Positions 16,867-26,004 of a stretch of 64,000 nt of DNA are shown one piece after another. Below the pieces are notes generated by a model that saw nothing but the letters and a program-made list of their open reading frames with translations, was not told where the DNA came from and did no database searches. Every line of letters begins with the position of its first letter. Position 1 is the stretch's first letter. This DNA is from Bradyrhizobium diazoefficiens USDA 110 (GTDB taxonomy: Bacteria > Pseudomonadota > Alphaproteobacteria > Rhizobiales > Xanthobacteraceae). The stretch lies in assembly GCF_000011365.1 (NCBI RefSeq), contig NC_004463.1, forward strand, positions 8,294,001 through 8,358,000. Direction: 5' to 3'. The translations under genes were made by a program, and so were the position numbers.

Positions 16867-19227
16867 ATGCTTGACTACAACCAGCCGATAGATCGGGCCG
16901 GACCGGAGGCCCCGCGACAACGGCCTCAAACCGGCTTCAACGTGCTGGAGCTCGTCAATCTGCTCTGGCGGCGGAAGATCGCGATTGCCGCTGCCGCACT
17001 CCTCGGTGCGACGCTTGCCGTCACCGTGGGCAAGAGCGTGACGCCCCGCTACACCGCCACCGCCCAGCTCTATGTCGACCCGCGCGAGCTTCAGCTGGTC
17101 GATCGCGAGCTCACGCCGCGTGCCCAGGACGTCTCCGGCATGACCATGGTGGTGGAGAGCCAGGCCCGCCTGATCACCTCGAACAGCGTGCTGCTCCAGG
17201 TGATCCAGCAGGCCGGCCTCGACAAGGACCCCGAATTCGGCGGCGGTGATGCCAGGAGCCTGATGTCGTCGCTGCTCGGCCTGATCGGCCTTCAGCCCCG
17301 CGCGCCGTCCGCCGCGGAAACCAAGGAAGTGCAGCTCGCGGCGCTCGACGCGCTGAACCGGCACATCACGGTCCGCAAGACCGAGAAGAGCTTCATCGTC
17401 GACATCGAGGTCTGGTCGACCGATCCGGCGAAAGCGGCGATGCTCGCCAACACGCTGACCAGCGCCTACCTCGCCGAATCCCGCAACTCGCAGGCTTCGG
17501 CCGCGCGACGCGCCACCAACGATCTCTCCGGCCGCCTCAAGGAGCTTCGCGAGCGGTTGCGCAGTGCCGAGACCGCGCTCGCCACCTACAAGGCCCAGAA
17601 CAATTTCGTCGGCACCCAGGACGCGCTGATCAGCGACCAGCAGCTCTCCGCCAGCAACCAGCGGCTTTCCGCGGCCCGCGCGGCGACAATGGACGCACAG
17701 GCGCGGCTCGACCAGATCGAGGCGAGCCGGCGCACCGCTGCCGATGCCGGCGCGAATTCGGAGGCGCTGCAATCGCCAACCATCGCGAACCTGCGCGCGC
17801 AATATGCCGACGCCCGCAAGAAGTACGCGGAGCAGGCCGGCGAGCTTGGCCCGCGCCATCCGGCGCTGCGCCAGACCGAGAAACAGGTCGAGGATCTCAA
17901 GCGCACCATCAACGAGGAGATCGATCGCTTCGCGCAGTCCGCCAAGAACGATCTGACGCGCGCCCGCGACTACGAAGCTTCTCTGAACCGGGCGCTGGAG
18001 GCGCAGAAGCGGCAGAGCGTGCAGCTCAGCCAGGCCGCCGTGCGCCTGCGCGAGCTCGAGCGCGAGGCCGATGCCAGCCGCGACGTCTATCAGTCCTTCC
18101 TCAAGCGCTCGCGCGAGACCGAGGAGCAGGAGACCCTGAACACCTCGGCGGCCCGCGTCATCGGCGAAGCCACCGTGCCGCAGCGGCGCTCGTTCCCGCC
18201 GGCGATGAGCCTGTTCGCCATGATCGGCTTCATCTTCGGCGCGCTCGCGGCTTCGAGCTGGTTCGTCGCGGCCGAGCTCCTGTTCGCCGGCGCCCCCACG
18301 CCGGCCCGCCGTGAACGCACACCGGCGCCGCAAGCTCCCCGAGCGCCAGAGACGACGCGGACTTCGGAGATTGCCCGGCCTCAGCAGGCATCGCGCACTC
18401 CGGAAGTCGCGCAGGCTCTGCCGGAAGTTGCCGCGCCATCGCTGCAGCCCTCGATGGTCGAAAGGCCCCTGATCGAAAAGCCGCTGATCGCGCGCCTGCA
18501 GGAGGCCGATGTCATCCACACGCTGGGTGCCATTCTCGCCACCGGCGGCGGCGTCGACCTGACACGGCTGGGCTGGCCGACGCTGCGCCCCGGCTTCCCC
18601 CTGACGAGCCTGCTCAATGCCTGGCGCGACATGCGCGCCGCGGTCACCCGGCGTGCCGGCGGCAAGGCGATGCCGGTGATCGCGCTCGTTGGTGCGAGCG
18701 AGACCACCGGGCGCAGCGTGACCGCGCTGAATTTCGCGCTCGCGGCCGCGCGTGACGGTGCCCGCGTCCTGATGATCGATGCCGACCATCAGGCACGCTC
18801 GCTCTCGAACAAGGTCACCCGTCCCGGCAAGAGCGAGCCGAGCGCGCTCGGCTGGCTCTCGATCGGCAGCAAGGCCGCGCGCGAGATCAAGACGGTGAAC
18901 GGCATTTCGGTGCTGCCGGCCGCCGAAGGCGACGCGGGCAAAGCGGCCGAGGCCATCCGCAAGGCGATTTCGCAGGCGCGCGCCGCCGGCGGCTATGACC
19001 TCGTGGTCCTCGACGGCCCCGCGATGCCGCTCCCGGCCGGCGGCCGCAAGCTGCTCGACGATGCCGACGCACTGGTTGCGGTACTGCCGACCAGCCTCGA
19101 CATCAACGACAGCCTGGAAGAGATCCTGAGCACGCTCGGCCGCGCCGAGCGCAAGCTCGTCGGCGTCGTGCTCGACGAACTCGCGCCCGCAACCCAGGCG
19201 CGCCAGCGAGGCAGACAATATGCTTGA
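16867..19227 (+). CDS. Wzz/ExoP-like polysaccharide chain-length protein with substituted BY-kinase P-loop
   Basis: A 786-residue inner membrane protein. The order is: N-terminal Wzz segment with a membrane helix (about 37-55), large periplasmic coiled-coil region with a GNVR-like LREREADASRDVYQSFLKRSRE, second membrane helix (about 443-473), a Pro/Ala-rich linker, then a P-loop ATPase-like domain from about 600. The Walker A equivalent reads GASETTGRSV: the lysine is replaced by R616. Walker A' (VLMIDADHQARS, D638 and D640) and Walker B (YDLVVLDGP) remain. Bacterial tyrosine kinases of this type control polymer length and export. Without the P-loop lysine, and with a C-terminal tail (RQRGRQYA) holding just one tyrosine, ATPase and autokinase activity are doubtful. 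It overlaps the next gene by 8 bp. Confidence 0.88.
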   Translation: MLDYNQPIDRAGPEAPRQRPQTGFNVLELVNLLWRRKIAIAAAALLGATLAVTVGKSVTPRYTATAQLYVDPRELQLVDRELTPRAQDVSGMTMVVESQARLITSNSVLLQVIQQAGLDKDPEFGGGDARSLMSSLLGLIGLQPRAPSAAETKEVQLAALDALNRHITVRKTEKSFIVDIEVWSTDPAKAAMLANTLTSAYLAESRNSQASAARRATNDLSGRLKELRERLRSAETALATYKAQNNFVGTQDALISDQQLSASNQRLSAARAATMDAQARLDQIEASRRTAADAGANSEALQSPTIANLRAQYADARKKYAEQAGELGPRHPALRQTEKQVEDLKRTINEEIDRFAQSAKNDLTRARDYEASLNRALEAQKRQSVQLSQAAVRLRELEREADASRDVYQSFLKRSRETEEQETLNTSAARVIGEATVPQRRSFPPAMSLFAMIGFIFGALAASSWFVAAELLFAGAPTPARRERTPAPQAPRAPETTRTSEIARPQQASRTPEVAQALPEVAAPSLQPSMVERPLIEKPLIARLQEADVIHTLGAILATGGGVDLTRLGWPTLRPGFPLTSLLNAWRDMRAAVTRRAGGKAMPVIALVGASETTGRSVTALNFALAAARDGARVLMIDADHQARSLSNKVTRPGKSEPSALGWLSIGSKAAREIKTVNGISVLPAAEGDAGKAAEAIRKAISQARAAGGYDLVVLDGPAMPLPAGGRKLLDDADALVAVLPTSLDINDSLEEILSTLGRAERKLVGVVLDELAPATQARQRGRQYA

Positions 19228-20026
19228 GCGCCGCGTCAATCTGGACGGCCGGGCCGCAACCGCCGACGTGCCGCGGATCACCGTCGGCGGCCTTCGCATG
19301 GCCGCGCTCGACCTGGAAGCGACCGCCGACTTCATGATCGAGGCGACCGATCCGCGTCATCGCATCGGCCGTCCGTTGCACCTGACCTCGGCCAATGGCG
19401 AGGTGCTGGCACGCTGCTCGACCGAGCCGGAGACCGAACGCCTGTTCCGCGGCGCCGACCTGATCAACGCCGACGGCCAGCCGCTGGTGGCGGCCTCGAA
19501 GCTGCAATCCTGGTTCCCGCTGCCCGAGCGCGTCGCGACCACGGACCTGTTCCACGTCGTCGCGCGCAAAGCCGAAGCGGTCGGCCGCACCTTCTACATG
19601 TTCGGCGCCAGCGAGGCCGAGAACGCCGCGGCGGTCGAGAACGTCCGGACGATGTATCCGAACCTCAAGATCGTCGGGCACAGCCACGGCTATCTGCGCG
19701 GCGAGGCCCTGCGCGCGAAGGTCGAGGAGATCAACGCGCTCGCGCCGGACTATCTCTGGGTCGCGCTCGGCGTGCCCAACGAGCAGGCATTCGTGGAGCA
19801 ATACACGCCGTTGCTGACCAATGTTGGCGTTATCAAGACATCGGGCGGCCTTTTCAACTTTTTGTCGGGCAGCCGGTCCCGCGCGCCGCAATGGATGCAG
19901 AAATTCGGACTCGAATGGGCCTGGCGCACCTGGCTCGAGCCACGCCGCCTGTTCTGGCGCTATTTGACCACCAACCCCCGCGCACTCTATCTTCTCTTCA
20001 GCCGCAAACGGCCTTCCAATCGCTGA
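19220..20026 (+). CDS. WecG/TagA/CpsF-family glycosyltransferase
   Basis: A 268-residue GT26-family enzyme with the characteristic order: LTSANGEVLARC (equivalent to NxxxxV), GADLINADGQPLVAASKL with the conserved D-G pair, MFGASEAENAAAVENVR, GHSHGYLRGE, LAPDYLWVALGVPNEQAF and GLEWAWRTWLEPRRLFWRY. Enzymes of this family add a ManNAc-, glucosyl- or similar residue to an undecaprenyl-linked sugar at the cytosolic membrane face. It overlaps the ExoP-like gene by eight bases and ends 19 bases before galE, so the three are likely one transcript. Confidence 0.9.
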   Translation: MLERRVNLDGRAATADVPRITVGGLRMAALDLEATADFMIEATDPRHRIGRPLHLTSANGEVLARCSTEPETERLFRGADLINADGQPLVAASKLQSWFPLPERVATTDLFHVVARKAEAVGRTFYMFGASEAENAAAVENVRTMYPNLKIVGHSHGYLRGEALRAKVEEINALAPDYLWVALGVPNEQAFVEQYTPLLTNVGVIKTSGGLFNFLSGSRSRAPQWMQKFGLEWAWRTWLEPRRLFWRYLTTNPRALYLLFSRKRPSNR

Positions 20027-20045
20027 GAGAAGAGTAGAAGACGAT

Positions 20046-21038
20046 ATGACCGACCGACCGACCGTCCTCGTCACAGGGGGCGCGGGCTATATTGGCTCGC
20101 ATGCCTGCCGCGCACTGTCTGCCGCCGGCTATCAGCCCGTCGTTTATGACAATCTCTCGACAGGTCATCGCAGCTTCGTCGCCGGCCCCCTGGTGATCGG
20201 CGACCTTCTCGACGATGCAGCGTTGGCGCGCGCCTTTGCCGACCACAAGGTCACGGCGGTGATGCATTTCGCGGCGGCGAGCCTCGTCGGCGAATCCATG
20301 ACCGATCCGCAGAAGTACTACATCAACAATGTGCAGGGCACGCTGTCGCTGCTCCAGGCGATGCGCAACGCCGGCTGCCATCGCATCGTGTTCTCCTCGA
20401 CCGGCGCCGTCTACGGCAACGCCGATTCCAAGGAGCTGCCGGAAGACTTTCCCTGCGCGCCGATCAATCCCTATGGCGCCTCGAAATGGATGATCGAGCG
20501 CATGCTCGCCGACTATCGCGCGGCCTATGGCTTCGGCGCGTTCTGCCTGCGCTATTTCAACGCCAGCGGCGCCGATCCGGCCGGCGGCATCGGCGAACTG
20601 CGCGACAACGAGACCCATCTCATTCCGCGGGCCATGATGGCCCTGCAGGGTCATGTCGACTTCGCTGTGTTCGGCGACGACTACGACACGCCCGACGGCA
20701 CCGCGATCCGCGACTACATCCATGTCACCGACCTCGCCGCCGCGCATGTCGCGGCGCTGAAGCTGCTGGAACAGGGACATGCCGGCGGCAGCTTCAATCT
20801 CGGCACCGGCTCCGGCTTTTCGGTGCGCGAGATCCTCAACGCCATCAGGCAGGAGACCGGGCGCGAGGTGCCGCACACCGTCAAGCCGCGCCGCGCCGGC
20901 GATCCCACCTATCTGGTCGCCGACCCGTCCGCCGCGCGAAAAGTTCTGAACTTCGTGCCGCGTCACTCTGACCTGCCTACGGTCATCCGCACCGCCTGGG
21001 CCTGGCACCAGAAGGCACATCCGTTCAGGTCGCGTTAG
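20046..21038 (+). CDS. galE: UDP-glucose 4-epimerase
   Basis: A 330-residue extended SDR that interconverts UDP-glucose and UDP-galactose, supplying galactose donors for exopolysaccharide. It has VTGGAGYIGSHACRAL for NAD binding, YDNLSTGHRSFV, the catalytic serine/threonine in FSSTGAVYGN, and YGASKWMIE with the Y-x3-K pair. RYFNASGADPAGGIGE and RDYIHVTDLAAAHV complete the GalE signature. Placement at the end of the ExoP/WecG operon matches exoB-type genes of rhizobia. The 230-bp region downstream (21039-21268) shows no gene. Confidence 0.93.
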   Translation: MTDRPTVLVTGGAGYIGSHACRALSAAGYQPVVYDNLSTGHRSFVAGPLVIGDLLDDAALARAFADHKVTAVMHFAAASLVGESMTDPQKYYINNVQGTLSLLQAMRNAGCHRIVFSSTGAVYGNADSKELPEDFPCAPINPYGASKWMIERMLADYRAAYGFGAFCLRYFNASGADPAGGIGELRDNETHLIPRAMMALQGHVDFAVFGDDYDTPDGTAIRDYIHVTDLAAAHVAALKLLEQGHAGGSFNLGTGSGFSVREILNAIRQETGREVPHTVKPRRAGDPTYLVADPSAARKVLNFVPRHSDLPTVIRTAWAWHQKAHPFRSR

Positions 21039-21268
21039 GCAACCGTAACACCCGCACCTTGCCTGCCGTCCCTCCAAACGGCTAGAATGGACGTTCGCTG
21101 CCGCCGTCGGCGCATCGCTGACGGCCGCATTTCAGGCATTGCCGACGATGATGTCGGCATGCATGGCTCGGCCAATTTGCGCGAGCCAGCTTTTTCCGAG
21201 CGTCAAGGCCACGATCAAATCCGCGCGTCGGCCTGTCATCGGGCGCGGATTCCGGGAGTATCGACCGC

Positions 21269-21610
21269 ATGCATCAGGCTGCACGCCTGGAGTTCGAGCG
21301 CGTGATGGATGAGTTCGTTCGCTGGCATGTCGTGCCCGGGGACGAGCGCTCGCCTGCGCCTGCCTGGTGGTGGGGGCCTGCCATGGCGGTGGTCGACGAT
21401 CACGAGCCGATGAGCGGCGCATGGTGCTCCGAGCTCGGCTTGAACGAAGGCGCGAGCTTCGCCGACGGTGCGCGCACGATACTCGCGCTGTTCGTCGAGC
21501 AGACCTCGCTGACGGGGCCGCAGGATTTTCCGCGCAAGGCCGAGGCCACGGATCACGAGGTCCGCGAATTGCACCCGCAACCGTCAGACGACAGCGCGTT
21601 TCAGCCGTAA
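21269..21610 (+). CDS. Hypothetical protein (113 aa)
   Basis: A small acidic, Trp-rich protein (WWWGPAMAVVDDHEPM in the middle) without signal peptide or membrane segment. It begins at ATG 21269 with GGGAG thirteen bases upstream, and its end overlaps the end of the convergent GAF-GGDEF-EAL gene by 27 bases. No family is recognised and coding is not certain. Confidence 0.45.
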   Translation: MHQAARLEFERVMDEFVRWHVVPGDERSPAPAWWWGPAMAVVDDHEPMSGAWCSELGLNEGASFADGARTILALFVEQTSLTGPQDFPRKAEATDHEVRELHPQPSDDSAFQP

Positions 21611-24600
21611 CGCGGCGGCTTCGCGGGCGACGGGATCCGGCTCCGGCTGGAGCGGCGGCGCGATCGGCAGAACCATCGGCCGCAGCAGTTCGGCCATCTG
21701 CCGGGCCGGCAGCGGCTTCGAGATCAGGAAGCCCTGCATCTCGTCGCAGCCATGGGTGCGCAGGAACGCCTCCTGCTCGACGTTCTCGACGCCTTCGGCG
21801 ACGACGGTCATGCCGAGCGCCTTGCCCATGCTGATGATCGCCTGCGCGATCGCCTGGTCCTCCGAATCCTGCGGCAGGTCACGCACGAAGGAACGGTCGA
21901 TCTTGATGGTGTCGATCGGAAAGTGCTTCATCAGCGACATCGACGAATAGCCGGTGCCGAAATCGTCGATGGCGAGGCGGATGCCGCGGCTCTGGATGGC
22001 GTCGAGCACCTTGAGCGCGCGCCCGACATTGCGCATCATCATGCTCTCGGTGACCTCCAACTGGAGCAGCACCGGCGACATGCCGGAGGCCGCCAGCGCC
22101 TCGTCGACATCCTGCAACAGATGTTCGTCGACGAACTGCCGCGGCGACAGGTTCACCGCCATCGACAGCGGCAACAGGCCGCGGCGCTGCCACGCCATCG
22201 CCTGCGCGCAGGCCTCGTTCAGCACCCAGCGGCCGATCGGCACGATCAGCCCGGTTTCTTCCGCAAGCGGAATGAACTGTGCCGGCGAGACGTTGCCGAG
22301 ATCGGGATGTGCCCAGCGCAGCAGCGCTTCCACGCCGGTGATCTGGCCGGTCTCCATGTCGACCTTGGGCTGGTAGTTCAGCGAAAACTGCTCGCGCTCC
22401 AGCGCCCGGCGCAGCGCGCTCTCGAGCGACAGCCGCTCGATCGACTGCGTCTTCACTTCCTTTGAGAAGAAGCGGTAGCCGTTCTTGCCGTCCTCCTTGG
22501 CGAGATACATCGCCATGTCGGCGTTCTTGGTCAGCGTCTGCGCGTCGGAGCCGTTGGCCGGATACATCGCGATGCCGATCGAGGCCGTGGTGTGGCACTC
22601 GTGGCCGGCCAGCTCCATGGGCTCGGCGAGCGCCGCGAGCAACCCGGTCGCAATCCGCTGCACGTCGTCGATCTCGCCGCACTGGTCGAGGATCACCACG
22701 AACTCGTCGCCGCCGAGGCGCGCCACCACGTCGCTTGTCCGCAGCGCACCGCGCAGCCGGTTCGCCACTTCGAGCAGGAGCAGATCGCCGGCCTCGTGGC
22801 CCAGCGAATCGTTGATGACCTTGAAGCGGTCGAGATCGATGAACAGAACCGCAAAACGGTGATCGTGGCGCTGCGCGGCGTCGATCGCCTCGCGCAGCAG
22901 CCCGTTGAAGGTCTCGCGGTTCGGCAGGTCGGTCAGGCTGTCATGCGAGGCGAGGTATTCGATTCGCTCGTCCGCCTGGTTCTTCTCGTCGGTGCGATCG
23001 AAATTCTCCATCGCAAAGGAGACGTTGTCGGCGAGGCGCTGCAGCAGCTCGACGAACTCGGACGTGAAGGTGCCCGGTTCGGTCGACATGTAGATCATGA
23101 CGCCGACGGCCTGGTCGTGCGCGATGAGCGGAAACGCCGCGCCCGACCGTGCGCCGTCGCCGCGGACGACGGCATGGAAGACACGGACGCGATCGTCGTT
23201 GAGATAGTCGTTGCTGATGCAGGGCTGGCGTGTGCGGAATGCCGTGCCGCTCATTCCGCGCCCCTCGGGACGCTCGGGGTCGATGGAGAGGCGGATGTTG
23301 CGCGTGGTTTCGGCGGACGGCCCGGCCGCGGCCACGATCTCGAGCTGGTCGCTGTCGGCCCTGGCCAGCGCGATCGTCGTCGAGGTGAACTTGGCGCCGT
23401 TCGATGCCGCGAGGCAGACGAGGTCGAACAGCTCGGCGCGCGACTTCGCCCGCATGATCGCCTCGTTGGTGGCGCTCAGCGCCGCGAACATGCGCGTCAG
23501 GCGCTCCTTCTGCGCCTCGGTGCGGGCCTTTTCCTCGGCCCGATCGAAATTGTCGAGCGCGAACGAGACGTTCTCGGCAAGCCGCCCCAAGAGCTGGATC
23601 AGGTCCGGCGTGAACGCGCTTTCGTCGACTGAAAGGAACAGCAGCACGCCGACCGCCTTGCTGCCGTTGCTGAGCAGCGGGAAGCAGGCCCCCGATCTCG
23701 TGCCCTGAATGCGCGCGATCTGGTGCCAATGCGCCGTGCGGATGTCGGTGAGAAGCTCGTTGGCGACGCAAGGGATGCGCGTGCGGAAGGCGGTGCCGGT
23801 CAACCCCCGGCCTTCCGGATCTTCCGCCGACGTCGAGAACCGCCACGACTTGACCTGGTAGCAGCTCTCACCCTTGGTCATGGCGATGTCGAGGTAATGT
23901 CCGGTTTCGTCCACCAGCGCGATGGTCGCGGAGGAGAAGGTGCCGCCGAGCACCGCGGCTTCGCAGACCACCTCGAACAATTCGGCGCGGGTCTTCACCC
24001 GCATGATGGCTTCGTTGGTCGCGCTCAGCGCCTCGAGCATGCCCCGCAGACGATTGCGCTGGATTTCGGCCTTGGCCTTTTCATCTGCGCGATCGAAATT
24101 CTCCAGCGCGAAGGCGACGTTGGCCTGAAGCTTGCGCAACAGCTCGACGAACTCGGGCGTGAAGGTACCGCGCTCCGGAGAATTGAACAGGAACACGCCC
24201 TCGACCCGGTCGCCATTCAGGAGCGGCAGCGCCGCGGACGACGCGATGCCGGTGCGGCGGGCGCTGGCCTGCCACGGCGCAATGCGGTCGTCGGCGAACA
24301 CGTCGTTGCTGACCGAGGGCTGGCGCGTGCGGAACGCAGTGCCGGTCAGCCCGCGTCCCTCCGGCACCTGGTCGGAGGTGGAGAACTTGAAGGTGCGGAC
24401 CTGTTCGGCGTTCGGCCCATAGCTGGCGACCACGCGCAGCAGCTCGGCACGATGGTCGGCGAGCGCAATGGTGACCGAGGTGAACTTGGCGCCCTTCGCC
24501 GTCGCCTCGCAGACGAGGTCGAACAGCTCGGCCCGCGTCCGCGCGCGCAGGATCGCCTCGTTGGTGGCGCTCAGCGCCGCATACATGCGGGCGAGACGCT

Positions 24601-25756
24601 CTTCTTCCCCGGCGATCCTGGCCTTCTCCGACTCACGGTCAAAATTCTCAATCGCGAACGAGACGTTCTCCGCCATGCGCAGGAGCAGCGCGACGACTTC
24701 CTCGTCCTTGGCCCACGACCTGCTGACGAAGGACAACAGCACGCCGACGCTTTCGCCGTGCTTGATCAGCGGCGCGACCACGCAGGCGGCGACACCGGTG
24801 TTGACGTTGGCCTGCTCCCACGGGGTTCCCCGGGTGCGGCTGGCGAGATCTTCCTCGATGACGGCCTTCTGCGTCCGGAACACCTCGCCGGAGATGCCCT
24901 TGCCATAGGGATTCTCCGGATCGATCGAATAGCGCGCCTGGGTGACCAGCTCCAGATTCTGTCCCGTAGATGCGACCGGCTTCATCCAGTGCGAACCCGG
25001 TTCGCGGAGCAGGACGATGGTCGCAAGCGACTTGCCGCCATGCACGGAGGCGTCGCACACGAGCTGGTAGAGCTCCTGCTCGGTCTTGGCGCGGAGAATG
25101 GCCTCGTTGGTGGCGCTGATGGCGCCGAACATGCGGTTGAGCCGCCGCGTCGCCCGCTCGCTGGTCTGCCGCGCCGTCTCACGCGCGAAATTGTCGAGGG
25201 CATAGGAGATGTTGGCCGACATGCGCTCGAACAGCGACACCATCTGCTCGTTCAGCGAGCCGGCTTCGCTGCGGGTCACGTACAGCACGCCGACGCTCTT
25301 GCCGTTGCAGAGTAGCGGCAGCGCCGCGGCAGCGCCAATGTGGGCCTTGGCGGCGCCCTCGCGCCACGCCAGCGAGCGCGGATCGTTCAGATAATCGTTG
25401 CTGACGCACAGCCTCTGATCGCGAAACGCCTCGCCGCCGACGCCCAATCCTTCCGGCGTGCCGGCGTCCGTGGTGATCTCGATCGAGCGCAGCCGCTGGA
25501 TATCGTCGCCGCAGCCGGCCGCAAAGCAAAGCCGCCGGCCGTCCGGTCCCACCAGGAACACGGCCACGGCCAAAAAGTCCCCGCTCGAAAACCCGGCGTC
25601 GCAGACCTTCTGGTACAGCTCGTCCGGCGATTTCGCGTAGAGGATCGCTTCGTTTATGGCGCTCAACGCCGCAAAGGTGCGCGCGAGTGTCGTCGGCACG
25701 ATCTCAGCTCCCGGGCATTTCTGCCTAATTTTCCCGGGTACTTTATGAACGGCCAT
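21584..25756 (-). CDS. Five-GAF, GGDEF and EAL domain protein (c-di-GMP turnover)
   Basis: A 1390-residue cytosolic signalling protein. Five tandem GAF-type domains start at about residues 26, 207, 388, 572 and 755; each opens with the same phrase, as in ALSATNEAILRAKT, followed by ELF/YxLVC, and each contains a GEAFRTRQPCVSND-like strand. The GGDEF domain (about 927-1100) has an intact RLGGDEFVVIL active site and an RTSD I-site five residues before it, so product inhibition is expected. The EAL domain (about 1120-1375) keeps GVEALLRW, AIDDFGTGYSS and EGVENVEQE. It can in principle both make and degrade c-di-GMP, with the GAF array as small-molecule or redox sensor. No membrane helices were found. 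Lying beside the exopolysaccharide cluster, it may control that polymer, which is inference. Confidence 0.92.
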   Translation of the reverse strand: MAVHKVPGKIRQKCPGAEIVPTTLARTFAALSAINEAILYAKSPDELYQKVCDAGFSSGDFLAVAVFLVGPDGRRLCFAAGCGDDIQRLRSIEITTDAGTPEGLGVGGEAFRDQRLCVSNDYLNDPRSLAWREGAAKAHIGAAAALPLLCNGKSVGVLYVTRSEAGSLNEQMVSLFERMSANISYALDNFARETARQTSERATRRLNRMFGAISATNEAILRAKTEQELYQLVCDASVHGGKSLATIVLLREPGSHWMKPVASTGQNLELVTQARYSIDPENPYGKGISGEVFRTQKAVIEEDLASRTRGTPWEQANVNTGVAACVVAPLIKHGESVGVLLSFVSRSWAKDEEVVALLLRMAENVSFAIENFDRESEKARIAGEEERLARMYAALSATNEAILRARTRAELFDLVCEATAKGAKFTSVTIALADHRAELLRVVASYGPNAEQVRTFKFSTSDQVPEGRGLTGTAFRTRQPSVSNDVFADDRIAPWQASARRTGIASSAALPLLNGDRVEGVFLFNSPERGTFTPEFVELLRKLQANVAFALENFDRADEKAKAEIQRNRLRGMLEALSATNEAIMRVKTRAELFEVVCEAAVLGGTFSSATIALVDETGHYLDIAMTKGESCYQVKSWRFSTSAEDPEGRGLTGTAFRTRIPCVANELLTDIRTAHWHQIARIQGTRSGACFPLLSNGSKAVGVLLFLSVDESAFTPDLIQLLGRLAENVSFALDNFDRAEEKARTEAQKERLTRMFAALSATNEAIMRAKSRAELFDLVCLAASNGAKFTSTTIALARADSDQLEIVAAAGPSAETTRNIRLSIDPERPEGRGMSGTAFRTRQPCISNDYLNDDRVRVFHAVVRGDGARSGAAFPLIAHDQAVGVMIYMSTEPGTFTSEFVELLQRLADNVSFAMENFDRTDEKNQADERIEYLASHDSLTDLPNRETFNGLLREAIDAAQRHDHRFAVLFIDLDRFKVINDSLGHEAGDLLLLEVANRLRGALRTSDVVARLGGDEFVVILDQCGEIDDVQRIATGLLAALAEPMELAGHECHTTASIGIAMYPANGSDAQTLTKNADMAMYLAKEDGKNGYRFFSKEVKTQSIERLSLESALRRALEREQFSLNYQPKVDMETGQITGVEALLRWAHPDLGNVSPAQFIPLAEETGLIVPIGRWVLNEACAQAMAWQRRGLLPLSMAVNLSPRQFVDEHLLQDVDEALAASGMSPVLLQLEVTESMMMRNVGRALKVLDAIQSRGIRLAIDDFGTGYSSMSLMKHFPIDTIKIDRSFVRDLPQDSEDQAIAQAIISMGKALGMTVVAEGVENVEQEAFLRTHGCDEMQGFLISKPLPARQMAELLRPMVLPIAPPLQPEPDPVAREAAALRLKRAVV

Positions 25757-26004
25757 CGCCTAAGTGGTCGTTATTGCGTGTCGCAAACCGTCGATCAGAG
25801 TGAACGAGCTGCGAACGACCCCCGCCAAACTGTCGAGAATACCGCCGGCCGGAACGAATCTTCGACCAAAGGCGCGCTCTCTTTACGAATTTGCAGCCCT
25901 GTATTGGTTTACGGGAGATTGATATCGGTCCTGCGCTTTGAGACGATGGTCCCCAACAAGCGCCCGCCAGCTATCATGATAAGGGCGATGACCGGGGAAA
26001 CGCC

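Noticed and set aside
16792..19335. An 847-codon open frame on the minus strand across the ExoP-like gene
   Set aside because: It is antisense to a clearly conserved gene, its translation is low-complexity (Arg, Gly, Ala, Leu-rich) and has no domain or ribosome site; long shadow frames are normal in GC-rich coding DNA.
23723..25315. A 530-codon plus-strand frame opposite the GAF array
   Set aside because: It only mirrors the repeated GAF coding sequence; the repeats in its translation come from the domains on the other strand.
22970..25700. Regularly spaced repeated DNA that might suggest an array
   Set aside because: The roughly 550-bp period is explained by the five GAF-coding repeats; there are no short palindromic repeats with unique spacers.
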